Below, in pieces: positions 55,842 to 64,000 of a DNA stretch of 64,000 nucleotides. Origin of the DNA: Photorhabdus namnaonensis (GTDB lineage: Bacteria > Pseudomonadota > Gammaproteobacteria > Enterobacterales > Enterobacteriaceae). Location of the stretch: assembly GCF_001684335.1 (NCBI RefSeq), contig NZ_LOIC01000053.1, positions 54,432 through 118,431 of the forward strand, in the 5' to 3' direction. The notes beneath the pieces are model-generated. The model was not told where the DNA came from and searched no databases. It saw only the letters and a list, made by a program, of their open reading frames with translations. How positions within the stretch are numbered: the first letter of the stretch is position 1; each line of letters opens with the position of its first letter. The translations under genes and the position numbers were made by a program.

Positions 55842-56252
55842 TTAGATTTTGGTTCTGCTAATAACTTTTTCTGCCGCTATGTGTGATAGAAAACCTGAAC
55901 GACTCCCGTATTCTGGATGATTTGCGACGAATTGATCGATTCGGCGGATTAGCAATGATGGAAGAGTTACGTTGATTTTCTCTGACTTTCCCATTAATCG
56001 TGTAATATCCACATCAATTAATGCCCATATTGCTCCTATATATTCAGGGTCGGCAAGGTAGTTTTCTACGCTTGTCGCTTCTGGTACTGATTCATTATCA
56101 TCAATCAGCAATTCGATATGCGCTTCAATTGCTTCGCGGACGCTTTCTACTGCGTCTGTAAAATTATCCCCTCCAGAAAAGCAACCCGGGATATCAGGGA
56201 CACGGACGCCGAAGGATGAGTGGCCTTTATCAATCGCAACTGGATATAACAT
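55842..56252 (-). CDS. hicB: HicB-family antitoxin
   Basis: A 136-residue HicB antitoxin. The N-terminal partial RNase H-like domain reads YPVAIDKGHSSFGVRVPDIPGCFSGGDNFTDAVESVREAIEAH, and the C-terminal ribbon-helix-helix reads INVTLPSLLIRRIDQFVANHPEYGSRSGFL. HicB normally neutralises a small double-stranded-RNA-binding-fold RNase, HicA, encoded just upstream. Only a relic of hicA is left there (56274-56327), so this antitoxin is an orphan. Confidence 0.9.
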   Translation of the reverse strand: MLYPVAIDKGHSSFGVRVPDIPGCFSGGDNFTDAVESVREAIEAHIELLIDDNESVPEATSVENYLADPEYIGAIWALIDVDITRLMGKSEKINVTLPSLLIRRIDQFVANHPEYGSRSGFLSHIAAEKVISRTKI

Positions 56253-56273
56253 TTACACCTCCGAGAAGTGGAC

Positions 56274-56327
56274 TCAAAGTCCCGCCTGTTTCTTGATACT
56301 TTTCAATGTTGGTAAAGGTATATCCTT
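56274..56327 (-). pseudogene. hicA: 3' relic of hicA toxin
   Basis: Upstream of hicB one frame reads KDIPLPTLKSIKKQAGL then TGA, preceded directly by TAA. This is the conserved C-terminus of HicA (KKDLP.GT..SI.KQAG.). The catalytic His-containing N-terminal two thirds are gone, so no toxin can be made. Confidence 0.75.
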
Positions 56328-56430
56328 TTATTGTTATTGGCTAATGGTCTTGTCAGAATTGTCTGTAACTAAGTGGTGGAAGCAAGTCACAGCAATTGTT
56401 TTTTTAAAATCTATTTAAAGGACAAAACTA

Positions 56431-56970
56431 ATGAAAGCGTTGATTGTAATTGACATGCTGAACGATTTTGTCACAGGAGTACTCGCCAATGAGGCGGATG
56501 CGATGAAGATCATACCGGTAATCAAGCGGCTGATTGATCATGCTAGGAACCATCGTGATTGGCTGGTGGTTTATGCTAATGACGCTCATCGAGCTGATGA
56601 TCGGGAAATGAGTATTTGGGGCAGACATGCAATGGCTGGAACGCCAGGTGCTAATGTCATTGAAACATTGGCTCCTATTGGGATGGAGCGTGAAATTGTT
56701 TTGCCCAAGCGATTTTATGGGGCTTTCGATGGAACCGATCTGGAAGAGGTTTTGCAAGCATATGGTGTGACGGAAGTGGTGTTAACCGGCCAGCATACCC
56801 ATTGTTGCGTCAGACATACGGCCTATGGCGCGTTTATACGCGGTTATCGAATCAAAGTTTTGTCAGATGCTGTGTGTGTTTTCCCCGGTGTTGATCAAGA
56901 GGACGCTCTTAATTATCTTAAAACCATTTATGGCGCTGAGATTACAACGAGTAATGTTTTAACCGGGTAA
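56431..56970 (+). CDS. Isochorismatase-family cysteine hydrolase
   Basis: A 179-residue hydrolase of the isochorismatase/nicotinamidase family. The triad can be seen: Asp8 in VIDMLNDF, Lys in LPKRFYGAF, and Cys in TGQHTHCCVRHTA. The cis-peptide region before the Cys is as expected. AAAGGA precedes the ATG. It may act as a pyrazinamidase/nicotinamidase-like amidase. No metal-binding or pathway partner is adjacent, so the substrate is open. Confidence 0.87.
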   Translation: MKALIVIDMLNDFVTGVLANEADAMKIIPVIKRLIDHARNHRDWLVVYANDAHRADDREMSIWGRHAMAGTPGANVIETLAPIGMEREIVLPKRFYGAFDGTDLEEVLQAYGVTEVVLTGQHTHCCVRHTAYGAFIRGYRIKVLSDAVCVFPGVDQEDALNYLKTIYGAEITTSNVLTG

Positions 56971-57035
56971 TATGGAATAACCTATTAATATAGTTAATGG
57001 ATCAAATTGCTGAGAATATATCAGCTAAAACTGAT

Positions 57036-57069
57036 CTGGCAGATGCCAGTGAATATTGGCGCCTGCCAG
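57036..57069 (-). terminator. Weak terminator after speD
   Basis: A seven-base inverted repeat CTGGCAG / CTGCCAG, followed on the minus strand by ATCAGTTTT, 12 bases past the speD stop. Confidence 0.35.
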
Positions 57070-57080
57070 CTAAATATTAA

Positions 57081-57875
57081 CTAAACAGCGGGTAAATTAC
57101 GTCCATAATAGATTTCTTGTATCTCTTTTTTCAAGAGATGGGTAATTTCCTGCTTTTCCGTTTCACTCAGTTGCTCTGGTGTGGCATTAAATAGGTAATC
57201 ATTCAGGTCAAATCTTTTTAGCATCATTTTTGTATGAAATAGATTTTCCTGATAAATATTAACATCCATCATGTAATACTGCGATTGCACTTCCTCGGTC
57301 ATATAATTCTGAATCGAGCTGATTTCGTGATCGATATAGTGTTTCATGCCATTCACATCTCTGGTGAAACCACGGACGCGGTAATCCATCGTGACAATAT
57401 CTGATTCTAATTTGTGGATCAGATAGTTCAGCGCTTTGAGAGGTGAAATAACACCGCAGGTTGATACTTCAATATCAGCTCTGAAAGTGCATATGCCGCC
57501 GCCCGGATGGCTCTCTGGATAAGTGTGCACGCAGATATGGCTCTTATCCAAATGAGCAACGACGGAATCGGGCAACGGACCGGGATTTTCAGTATTGTCG
57601 ACATCCTTTGGGTCCATCGGCTCTTCGCTGACGAGAATGGTGACGCTTGCCCCTTGCGGCTCATAGTCCTGGCGGGCGATATTCAAAATATTTGCACCAA
57701 TGATCGAACAGGTTTCGCTGAGAATTTCCGTTAAACGGTTAGCGTTATATTGTTCGTCAATATAAGCGATATAACTATCCCGATCAGCTTTGCTTTTTGC
57801 GTAACAGATATCGTAAATACAAAAACTCAGGCTTTTTGTCAGGTTATTAAAGCCGTGCAATTTCAGCTTGTGCAA
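57081..57875 (-). CDS. speD: S-adenosylmethionine decarboxylase proenzyme
   Basis: A 264-residue enterobacterial-type AdoMet decarboxylase, making the aminopropyl donor for spermidine. The self-cleavage site is Lys111-Ser112 in [19 protein letters not shown], where Ser112 becomes the pyruvoyl group, exactly as in E. coli. [15 protein letters not shown] and the end REIYYGRN-like ([12 protein letters not shown]) are conserved. It follows speE by 28 bases, the usual enterobacterial order. Confidence 0.97.
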   Translation of the reverse strand: MHKLKLHGFNNLTKSLSFCIYDICYAKSKADRDSYIAYIDEQYNANRLTEILSETCSIIGANILNIARQDYEPQGASVTILVSEEPMDPKDVDNTENPGPLPDSVVAHLDKSHICVHTYPESHPGGGICTFRADIEVSTCGVISPLKALNYLIHKLESDIVTMDYRVRGFTRDVNGMKHYIDHEISSIQNYMTEEVQSQYYMMDVNIYQENLFHTKMMLKRFDLNDYLFNATPEQLSETEKQEITHLLKKEIQEIYYGRNLPAV

Positions 57876-57903
57876 TTTATTTCACCTCCTGGCTAACGGG
57901 TGA

Positions 57904-58770
57904 TTATGGGTTCTCGGATAGTGCATCCAGCAGATATTGTGGTAGAGCAAAGCTACCGGTATGAACGGCTGGATTGTAGTAACGGCAGGTAAAACCCGCG
58001 TTGTCAAAGCGCTGTTGCAATGTTGCCAGATCCACAAGGCGTAGTGCCGGGTTCTGACTCGCCCAGGCAAAGGTCATCATTCCACCATAATAGGTTGGAA
58101 TAGCTGCCTGATAGAAACTGCTATCAGCAAAATAGTTGCTCAATTTTTTATGGCTGATTACTGCTTCGTCCTGTTGCAGGAAACAAACACCATTTTGAGC
58201 AACAAAGATGCCGTCTTCATTATTCAGGCAGCGTTGGCAACCTTGATAGAATTCAGATGTGAATAATCCTTCACCAGGCCCAATCGGGTCCGTGCAGTCA
58301 GAGATAATGACATCGAATTTCTGATCGGTGGTATTAATGAAATTAACGCCATCGTCAATGATCAAATTGAAACGTGGATCATCATAAGCATCGGCATTAT
58401 GGTTAGGCAGATACTGACGGCAGAATTCAACGACACCAGCATCGATTTCAACCATAGTGATGCTTTCAAGGTATTGATGACGGCAGACTTCACGTAACAT
58501 ACCGCCATCGCCACCGCCGATAATCAGTACTCGTTTGGCGTTCCCGTGGGCGAACAAAGGAACATGAGCCATCATTTCGTGGTAGATAAATTCATCACGT
58601 TCAGTGGTTTGTACCGTGCCATCCAACGCCATAATGCGGCCTAACGCCGCGTTTTCAAAGATAATCAAATCCTGATGCTCAGTTTTATCGTGATAAAGCA
58701 CTTTATCGACGGAAAAATACTGACCAAAGTTGGCGTGCAGTGTTTCGTACCAAATTTCTTTTTGTGACAT
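57904..58770 (-). CDS. speE: Spermidine synthase
   Basis: A 288-residue aminopropyltransferase that joins decarboxylated AdoMet to putrescine. The nucleotide-binding motif [15 protein letters not shown] and the catalytic Asp region [18 protein letters not shown] are intact, and [11 protein letters not shown] is typical. It forms an operon with speD, with yacC 112 bases upstream on the same strand. Confidence 0.97.
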   Translation of the reverse strand: MSQKEIWYETLHANFGQYFSVDKVLYHDKTEHQDLIIFENAALGRIMALDGTVQTTERDEFIYHEMMAHVPLFAHGNAKRVLIIGGGDGGMLREVCRHQYLESITMVEIDAGVVEFCRQYLPNHNADAYDDPRFNLIIDDGVNFINTTDQKFDVIISDCTDPIGPGEGLFTSEFYQGCQRCLNNEDGIFVAQNGVCFLQQDEAVISHKKLSNYFADSSFYQAAIPTYYGGMMTFAWASQNPALRLVDLATLQQRFDNAGFTCRYYNPAVHTGSFALPQYLLDALSENP

Positions 58771-58882
58771 ATCCCGGCTTTTCCTCCACTGTGACAGTCA
58801 TGAAAATTGGGTACACATAATAGCCAACAATTCTCATAGTTGCACGGTGAAATTTACCCCTTTCGAGGGATGAGGAAAAGGA

Positions 58883-59230
58883 CTATTTAACGTAGGCGAA
58901 TAAACTCAGTGAATCTCTGGCGAGAGCATGGCACTTTATCGCATTGGATAGGTAAATTCCTTTTAAATCCTGGTAGCTTTCTTCATTGAGTTTGTCCATC
59001 AATTGGCTGTTGTAATTCGTCAAATCCCACTTATTGCGTTGAGCGAAATAAATAATGGCTCGTTTAATTTCTCGGTCAGGAATTTGGCTGTAACCACAGT
59101 CATATTTCAGATAGATAAACACCGCCGTCAGATCCGCTAGATCTTCAGCTTCATTTTCTGTCAGCGCTTTTGCGGGGTGGGAAAAACCGAACAGAACGAG
59201 TATGTAAGTCAAGAGAGCTAATTTTCGCAT
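58883..59230 (-). CDS. yacC: YacC family small exported protein
   Basis: A 115-residue exported protein. From ATG 59230 it begins MRKLALLTYILVLFGFSHPAKA, a signal peptide, so the ATG at 59248 is unlikely. Two Cys (KYDCGYS, IKCHALA) may form a disulfide. In E. coli yacC lies between speE and cueO, as here, and the protein is related to type II secretion pilotins. The function is not established. Confidence 0.85.
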   Translation of the reverse strand: MRKLALLTYILVLFGFSHPAKALTENEAEDLADLTAVFIYLKYDCGYSQIPDREIKRAIIYFAQRNKWDLTNYNSQLMDKLNEESYQDLKGIYLSNAIKCHALARDSLSLFAYVK

Positions 59231-59345
59231 TTGTATTATTATAATCAATCCATGTCATATTACGTTAACATATTAATATCTTTGTTAGGTAAAATTTATT
59301 TTTTTAAATTATTGTAAAGATCGACCTAAATCACATTCCCTCTGC

Positions 59346-59376
59346 TTGACCTTCCTGTAAGGGTAACCTTTACGTT
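59346..59376 (+). promoter_or_regulatory. CueR-type cueO promoter
   Basis: A -35 TTGACC at 59346 and TACGTT at 59371 are 19 bases apart, the long spacing of MerR-family promoters. The spacer contains CCTTCC...AAGGG, like the CueR box of copA/cueO. It is 60 bases before the cueO start. Copper induction is expected. Confidence 0.6.
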
Positions 59377-59435
59377 TCTTTTTATGAAATGTTTTTTTAT
59401 TGTTTATTTTTTGCCGATTTAATCAGGAAATTGAT

Positions 59436-60980
59436 ATGCAACGACGTGATTTTATCAGATTAAGCGCGGTTATTGGGGCATCCAGTATGTTGCCTGTCTG
59501 GAGCCGTTTCTCCTTTGCTGAATCTTATCCAGCACTGCCCATTCCTCCACAATTAGAGCCAGATGCGGCAGGTAAAATTACTATTGAGATCAAGGCGGGA
59601 AAATCCAGTTTTAAAGCAGGAACGGTGACGAAAACTTGGGGTTACAACGGTGATTTATTGGGGCCGACGCTGAAATTGACGTCAGGTAAACCTGTGACTA
59701 TTGATATTCGTAATCATCTGTCGGAAGAGACGACTGTTCATTGGCATGGTCTGGAGATTACTGGGGAAGCCGATGGCGGTCCGCATGCGATGATTGCGCC
59801 AGGTGGGAATCGGACGGTCAGTTTTACGCCTGAACAACCAGAAGCGACTTGTTGGTTCCATCCACATACGCATGGCAAGACGGGTTATCAAGTTGCGATG
59901 GGGCTTGGTGGATTAGTATTGATTGAAGATGAGAACAGTATTAATACGGGGTTGCCAAATCAGTGGGGTGTGGATGATATTCCGGTGGTTTTGCAGGATA
60001 AACGCCTGAATAAAGAGGGGCAGATTGATTATCAACTGGATGTGATGAGTGCCGCTGTCGGTTGGTTTGGCGATATAATGCTGACCAATGGCGTTGTTTT
60101 ACCCCAACATACTGCGCCGCGCGGCTGGTTACGTCTGCGTTTGCTGAATGGTTGTAATGCCCGCAGTTTGAATATTGCGGTCAGTGATGGTCGTGAATTA
60201 TATGTTGTTGCCAGTGATGGCGGCTTGTTAGCGGAGCCGGTTGCGGTTAATGAGTTACCGATTCTGCCGGGAGAGCGTTTTGAGGTATTGGTGAATACGT
60301 TTGACGGAAAAACTTTCGATCTGGTGACGTTACCTGTGGTTCAGATAGGAATGACATTACCGCCATTTGATCAACCGTTACCCGTTTTACGTATTCAACC
60401 TCAGCTTTTTTCTAGTCGCACAGTATTGTCGGAACAGCTTGCCACGCTTCCCGCATTGCCTTCTTTGACGGGCCTGAACAGGCGTAATTTACATCTTGCG
60501 ATGGACAGCCGTCTGGATATGCAAGGGATGATGATGTTGTCTCAGCGCTACGGTGAGCGAGCTATGGCGGGTATGGGGATGGATCATGGGAATATGAACC
60601 ACGGAGATATGCATCATGGTGGTGAATTAAATTTCTATCGTGCGAACACCATTAATGGGCAGGCTTTCTCCATAACAGAACCCGCTTTTGATGTGAAACA
60701 GGGGCAATATGAGCGTTGGGTGATTTCAGGGGTTGGCGATATGATGTTGCATCCGTTCCATATCCACGGCACCCGCTTTCGTATTTTGAGTGAGAATGGC
60801 CGCAAACCTGCCGCTCACCGCAGTGGTTGGAAAGACATTGTTCATGTGGAGGGCAAGGAGAGCGAAGTGCTGGTTCAGTTCAAGCATACTGCGGGAGTGA
60901 AACATCCATTTATGGCGCACTGTCATCTACTGGAACATGAAGATACCGGTATGATGCTAGGTTTTACGGTTAGTAAATAA
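59436..60980 (+). CDS. cueO: Multicopper oxidase CueO
   Basis: A 514-residue periplasmic cuprous oxidase that protects against copper. A Tat signal ([17 protein letters not shown]) starts at ATG 59436; an in-frame ATG at 59400 has no ribosome site and would extend the signal. Copper sites: [23 protein letters not shown] and [12 protein letters not shown]. The Met/His-rich insert near residue 365-390 ([18 protein letters not shown]) is shorter than but equivalent to the E. coli copper-binding insert. A CueR-type promoter precedes it. Confidence 0.95.
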   Translation: MQRRDFIRLSAVIGASSMLPVWSRFSFAESYPALPIPPQLEPDAAGKITIEIKAGKSSFKAGTVTKTWGYNGDLLGPTLKLTSGKPVTIDIRNHLSEETTVHWHGLEITGEADGGPHAMIAPGGNRTVSFTPEQPEATCWFHPHTHGKTGYQVAMGLGGLVLIEDENSINTGLPNQWGVDDIPVVLQDKRLNKEGQIDYQLDVMSAAVGWFGDIMLTNGVVLPQHTAPRGWLRLRLLNGCNARSLNIAVSDGRELYVVASDGGLLAEPVAVNELPILPGERFEVLVNTFDGKTFDLVTLPVVQIGMTLPPFDQPLPVLRIQPQLFSSRTVLSEQLATLPALPSLTGLNRRNLHLAMDSRLDMQGMMMLSQRYGERAMAGMGMDHGNMNHGDMHHGGELNFYRANTINGQAFSITEPAFDVKQGQYERWVISGVGDMMLHPFHIHGTRFRILSENGRKPAAHRSGWKDIVHVEGKESEVLVQFKHTAGVKHPFMAHCHLLEHEDTGMMLGFTVSK

Positions 60981-61092
60981 TTTTGCTGGCCGCAATGGAA
61001 CGCAACAAAGCGTTGTACAGGGATTACGGTAGGTATTAAAATAGGTATAGATTTTGTATGTTATTTATCCTAATTTGAATGAAGGTATTGAG

Positions 61093-61632
61093 ATGCTTAA
61101 TGCAAGGTTTGATTCAGAAAAGGCTATAGAGGCCATTCTGTACGTTGCCTCTACAGCACCAATTTCTGACATTTATCATGTGGGTAAAATTCTGTATTTT
61201 GCTGACCGACTGCATTTAGAGCGTTATGGCCGGTTAATTACGGGTGATAACTATCTTGCAATGAAAGATGGCCCTGTTGCAGAGAATGCCTATGATATTA
61301 TAAAAGTAGCCAGAGGAGACGGGCGCTTTATTCCAAATAAGTGTGATGTTGATGTCATTCGGTCATCGTTATCAGTAGAGGGACGTCATGGAAATCACCA
61401 AATACGTGCTTTGCGTGATTTCGATGAAGATGTATTTAGTGATTCAGATATTGATTGCATAAATGAAGCAATTGAAAAATATGGGAATCTTTCTTTTAAA
61501 GAAATACGTGATATCAGCCACGATAGTGTTTGGATGGCGGCTAACCAGAATGGCGAGATTCCATTGGAAGTGATAGCTGCCAGTTGTAAAGATGGTGACA
61601 AGTTAGTTGCTTATCTGACTTCTGCTGAGTAG
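61093..61632 (+). CDS. Panacea-domain (DUF4065) antitoxin
   Basis: A 179-residue protein of the Panacea/SocA-like family (DUF4065). Text such as VGKILYFADRLHLERYGRLITGDNYLAMKDGPV and NQNGEIPLE matches the domain, which serves as a promiscuous antitoxin in PanAT pairs. ATG 61093 has GAAGG about eight bases upstream. The next gene follows after three bases. Neutralisation of that protein is inference from the gene arrangement. Confidence 0.85.
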   Translation: MLNARFDSEKAIEAILYVASTAPISDIYHVGKILYFADRLHLERYGRLITGDNYLAMKDGPVAENAYDIIKVARGDGRFIPNKCDVDVIRSSLSVEGRHGNHQIRALRDFDEDVFSDSDIDCINEAIEKYGNLSFKEIRDISHDSVWMAANQNGEIPLEVIAASCKDGDKLVAYLTSAE

Positions 61633-61635
61633 CTG

Positions 61636-62106
61636 ATGATTAATCTTGGTGACAGATTTCCCGCATCTTTTAGGGCAGAATTTTCAGCTAAACAGGGTTT
61701 GGCTATAGGAGATGTTCTTTATCTCCACTGCCCTTTTACGACGCCACCAAAATTAAAATATTTGTTGGTTTGCTGCTGTGAGCCGCTGCTTGTTCTGATA
61801 ATTAATTCTAAAATTAGCGAATTTATCCAATTACGACAGGAACTTCTTCAATGCCAAGTTGATTTGCCTCAGAAATATCATAAGTTTTTGCAATGGGATT
61901 CGTTTATTAATTGTATAGATGCTCATGCGGCATTTGATATTAACGATATTAAGGAAAGGATCAGCACTGATTATCATAATATTGTTAAGGGTAAAGTTGC
62001 TGATTATTGTATGCGTGAAGTTTATAAAGCGGTTAAGCGTTCCCCAACAATGAAACGTGGTCAGAAGCGCAACATATTGGCGTCGTTAGAACAATTTGTC
62101 GGTTAG
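61636..62106 (+). CDS. Probable toxin partner of the Panacea antitoxin
   Basis: A 156-residue protein encoded three bases after the Panacea gene. Its first 90 residues have a strand-rich layout, GDVLYLHCPFTTPPKLKYLLVCCCEPLLVLII, loosely like the PemK/MazF barrel, but without a match that I can assert. The C-terminal 60 residues are basic and helical (KAVKRSPTMKRGQKRNI). PanA genes are paired with many unrelated toxins, so placement is the main argument. The target is unknown. Confidence 0.6.
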   Translation: MINLGDRFPASFRAEFSAKQGLAIGDVLYLHCPFTTPPKLKYLLVCCCEPLLVLIINSKISEFIQLRQELLQCQVDLPQKYHKFLQWDSFINCIDAHAAFDINDIKERISTDYHNIVKGKVADYCMREVYKAVKRSPTMKRGQKRNILASLEQFVG

Positions 62107-62177
62107 CGGTGAGCTATTATTACTGAATAATAGTTTTAGTGTATGAGCCATAGATTGGTTTCTCTTCTAAATATTAT

Positions 62178-62303
62178 ATACCCAATGGATTTCAAGATGC
62201 ATCGCGACGGCAAGGGAGCGAATCCCCGGGAGTATAGGTAACTATGTGACCGGGGTGAGTGAGTGCAGCCAACAAAGAGGCAACTTGAAAGATGACGGGT
62301 ATA
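62178..62303. repeat. 125-bp inverted repeat, complete copy
   Basis: Reverse-orientation copy of the element at 16282-16405, running from TATACCCAATGGATTTCAAG to CTTGAAAGATGACGGGTATA, with terminal inverted repeats. It fills most of the spacer between the PanAT pair and the IS630 remnant. Confidence 0.88.
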
Positions 62304-62496
62304 AACATCCTTATCTTATGCCATACTTACCTTGAGATATCCTAAGGAAAAGGAACTGTTCAATAATATTGCTAGAATAATGACATATTAATTGGCATCT
62401 CAACTGGTTATAATCCTTTATTGATTTTCATATACTTATACCTGTAATCATTGAAGATGCTTGATTTTATCCGAAATGGAGATCATTATCCTCACT

Positions 62497-63212
62497 ATGA
62501 AAATATTCATTACCGATGAACAAAAAGCCGAACTTGAACATCTCCATCACACCTGCCGAGATAAGAGAGAGTGTGATCGCATCAAAGCGGTCCTGCTGGC
62601 CTCTGAGGGCTGGAGTTCAGTCATGATCGCTCAGGCCCTGCGTCTTCATGAAACGACCGTTAATCGTCATATCAGTGATTACCTTAATCACCGCAAACTG
62701 AAACCCGAAAATGGCGGCTCTCAGAGCTATCTCAGCGAAACACAGACTCAGGAACTTATCGCTTATCTGACCGCCAATCTTCTCCCACCACACAGGCGGT
62801 TATCCGTCTTGTCGAAGAGAGATGGGATATCCGTTACACCGTTCCCGGCATGAATAAATGGCTGTACCACAATGGCTTCAGCTATAAAAAACCGACCAGC
62901 GTACCACACAAATTCAATGCGGAACAGCAACGGGCCTTTATGGAAGCCTGCGGGAAACTGAAGCAGGAAGCCGGAGACCATGAGCCTATCCTGTTCATTG
63001 ATGGCATCCATCCCACGCAGGGGACGAAACTGGCTTATGGCTGGATGCGCAAAGGCCAGAAAACCGCAGTGAAAACCACGGGAAGTCGTACCCGTCTGAA
63101 CCTGATGGGTGCCCTGAATCTGGCCGATATCAGCAAAACAGGGGTGCGCGAATATGACCGTATCGACAGTTATCACATCGCCGAGTTCTTCATTGCCCTG
63201 CGACGAGTTCCT
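62497..63212 (+). mobile_element. IS630-family transposase, frameshifted and truncated
   Basis: The N-terminal helix-turn-helix part starts at ATG 62497 (MKIFITDEQKAELEHLHHTC) and is intact to about 62785. There the frame must shift by one at CTCCCACCACACAGG to continue as AVIRLVEERWDIRYTVPGMNKWL. The DDE part includes the first Asp, FIDGIHPTQGTKLAYGW, but ends at EFFIALRR before the second Asp and the Glu region. At about 63200-63212 the sequence passes into an IS481 fragment. The element is dead. Confidence 0.85.
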
Positions 63213-63340
63213 GATAGCGATAAAAAGTATCGCGGGATACGCCTATCATCTTGCAAGTTTTCGACACATTGTTAAGTTCTTCAGCCAGGTTCAACAAACT
63301 GGTTTTATGTTTAATGATAGGGTTGTTAGTATGAAGCACG
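63200..63340 (-). mobile_element. IS481-family transposase N-terminal fragment
   Basis: On the minus strand the text HTNNPIIKHKTSLLNLAEEL, then NNVSKTCKMIGVSRDTFYRYQELVA, is the N-terminal helix-turn-helix of IS481-family transposases. It ends where the IS630 remnant begins, so about 300 residues including the DDE core are lost. The 63341-63528 spacer holds its left flank and nothing I can identify. Confidence 0.75.
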
Positions 63341-63528
63341 AGAGTTACCTCTTGTATTTTATATAAGGGTTCGGCACCCCTATCAAAACCGGTAACTCTC
63401 AATTTTTCAAGTTCTATGTCATATCTAGTCGCGACTAATACGATTAATAACAATTTAATATTAATAATGCTTTTTTCACTTGTATTAATTGATAAATTAT
63501 ACGTACAAAAATAGACAATTACACAAGG

Positions 63529-64000
63529 TTATGCACATTTTTTTGTTAAATCAATTAGTTTATTCGCGGATTCTATTGTTTCTTTCCTATGGGCAACCAT
63601 TACTTTTGTAATGCTTAACATTTTAAGGTTAGATGAAATTATTTTTTCGTTTTCAGTATCGAGATGACTCGTGGCTTCATCTAAAAATAAGATCTTAGGG
63701 TCTTTGTATAATGCTCTTGCTAAGCATAACCTCTGTTTTTGTCCACCAGATAAGATAGTTCCCATATCTCCAATCAATGTTTCATATTCCATTGGCATTT
63801 TTTTTATATCATGGTGTATAGCTGCTATTTTTGCACAATTAATAGCTTTATCTGTGTCTGGATGTTCATTAAAAAAAGTTATATTTTCCATAATAGAACC
63901 AGAAAATAGTGAATCATCTTGTGCTACATACCCGATATTATCTCTGATGATTTTTGGATGTGTTTTATTAACTATAACTCCTCCAATCCTAACTTCTCCT
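63529..64000 (-). CDS. CvaB-type peptide/bacteriocin ABC exporter, C-terminal part
   Basis: The frame continues past the right edge (upstream sequence to 64000 reads GEVRIGGVIV...IRDNIGYVAQDDSLFSGSIMEN without a stop), so only the last 157 residues are seen. They are the ATPase domain of an ABC exporter: signature LSGGQKQRLCLARAL, Walker B ILFLDEATSHLD and H-loop AHRKET. The wording IHHDIKKMPMEYETLIGD is that of CvaB/RaxB exporters, which also carry a C39 peptidase cutting double-glycine leaders from microcins. Genes for the exported peptide and the membrane-fusion partner should lie to the right. Confidence 0.8.
   Translation of the reverse strand, partial: GEVRIGGVIVNKTHPKIIRDNIGYVAQDDSLFSGSIMENITFFNEHPDTDKAINCAKIAAIHHDIKKMPMEYETLIGDMGTILSGGQKQRLCLARALYKDPKILFLDEATSHLDTENEKIISSNLKMLSITKVMVAHRKETIESANKLIDLTKKCA

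Noticed and set aside
62785-62800. Programmed frameshift in the IS630 transposase
   Set aside because: No clear A- or T-rich slippery run at the shift point, and the element is already truncated at its 3' end, so an ordinary mutation is simpler.

Overview
This window looks like chromosome from an insect-pathogenic enterobacterium, most likely Photorhabdus or a close relative such as Xenorhabdus. The reasons are a split Tc insecticidal toxin A subunit (TccA/TccB type), a type III secretion chaperone-effector pair, a tryptophanase operon resembling that of Proteus, the enterobacterial order speE-speD / yacC / cueO, and AT-rich spacers carrying a roughly 125-bp inverted repeat. No database search was run; all names come from reading motifs and recalled family sequences.

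Layout, left to right. 1-690: 3' part of an IS200/IS605 tnpB with its right-end hairpin. 710-5240 (minus): an unusual five-gene nucleotide-type cluster made of a PriA-like HisA, a phosphoribosyltransferase-like protein, a HAD phosphatase, a diverged PurA/PurZ-like synthetase and a Nudix hydrolase. This is the best candidate for an undescribed pathway. 6138-10765 (minus): respiratory formate dehydrogenase fdoGHI, with Cys replacing selenocysteine. 11133-14178: MATE exporter, a small secreted protein and a VOC protein. 14595-17677: tnaC-tnaA-tnaB, including a readable TnaC leader peptide. 18025-21137: orphan Tm-1-like protein, TetR regulator and a hydroxyaspartate-type dehydratase. 21543-31319: toxin locus of a P47/TULIP-like protein with Ig-like repeats followed by TccA-like and TccB-like proteins. 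31508-32572: toxin-antitoxin genes.

32840-40768 (minus): uhpABC-afuABC, a sugar-phosphate sensing system joined to a sugar-phosphate ABC importer. 40769-43517 is a gene graveyard with A-rich decayed sequence, a 14-bp tandem repeat, half of the 125-bp repeat and a multiply broken pseudogene cut by an IS605 scar. 43519-45330: CesT-type chaperone and a lipase-fold candidate type III effector. 45427-46584: class C beta-lactamase. 46985-55712: a complete aga-type galactosamine/tagatose catabolic operon ending in a secreted clan GH-D glycosidase. 55842-56327: orphan HicB with a 17-codon relic of HicA. Then a cysteine hydrolase, speD-speE, yacC, cueO, a PanAT-like toxin-antitoxin pair, a full copy of the repeat, an IS630/IS481 hybrid remnant, and the 3' part of a CvaB-type peptide exporter running off the right edge.

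Metabolic genes (fdo, tna, uhp-afu, aga, spe, cueO) alternate with accessory blocks (nucleotide cluster, Tc locus, type III pair, toxin-antitoxin pairs, exporter). Transposon scars and repeats lie at several of the junctions.
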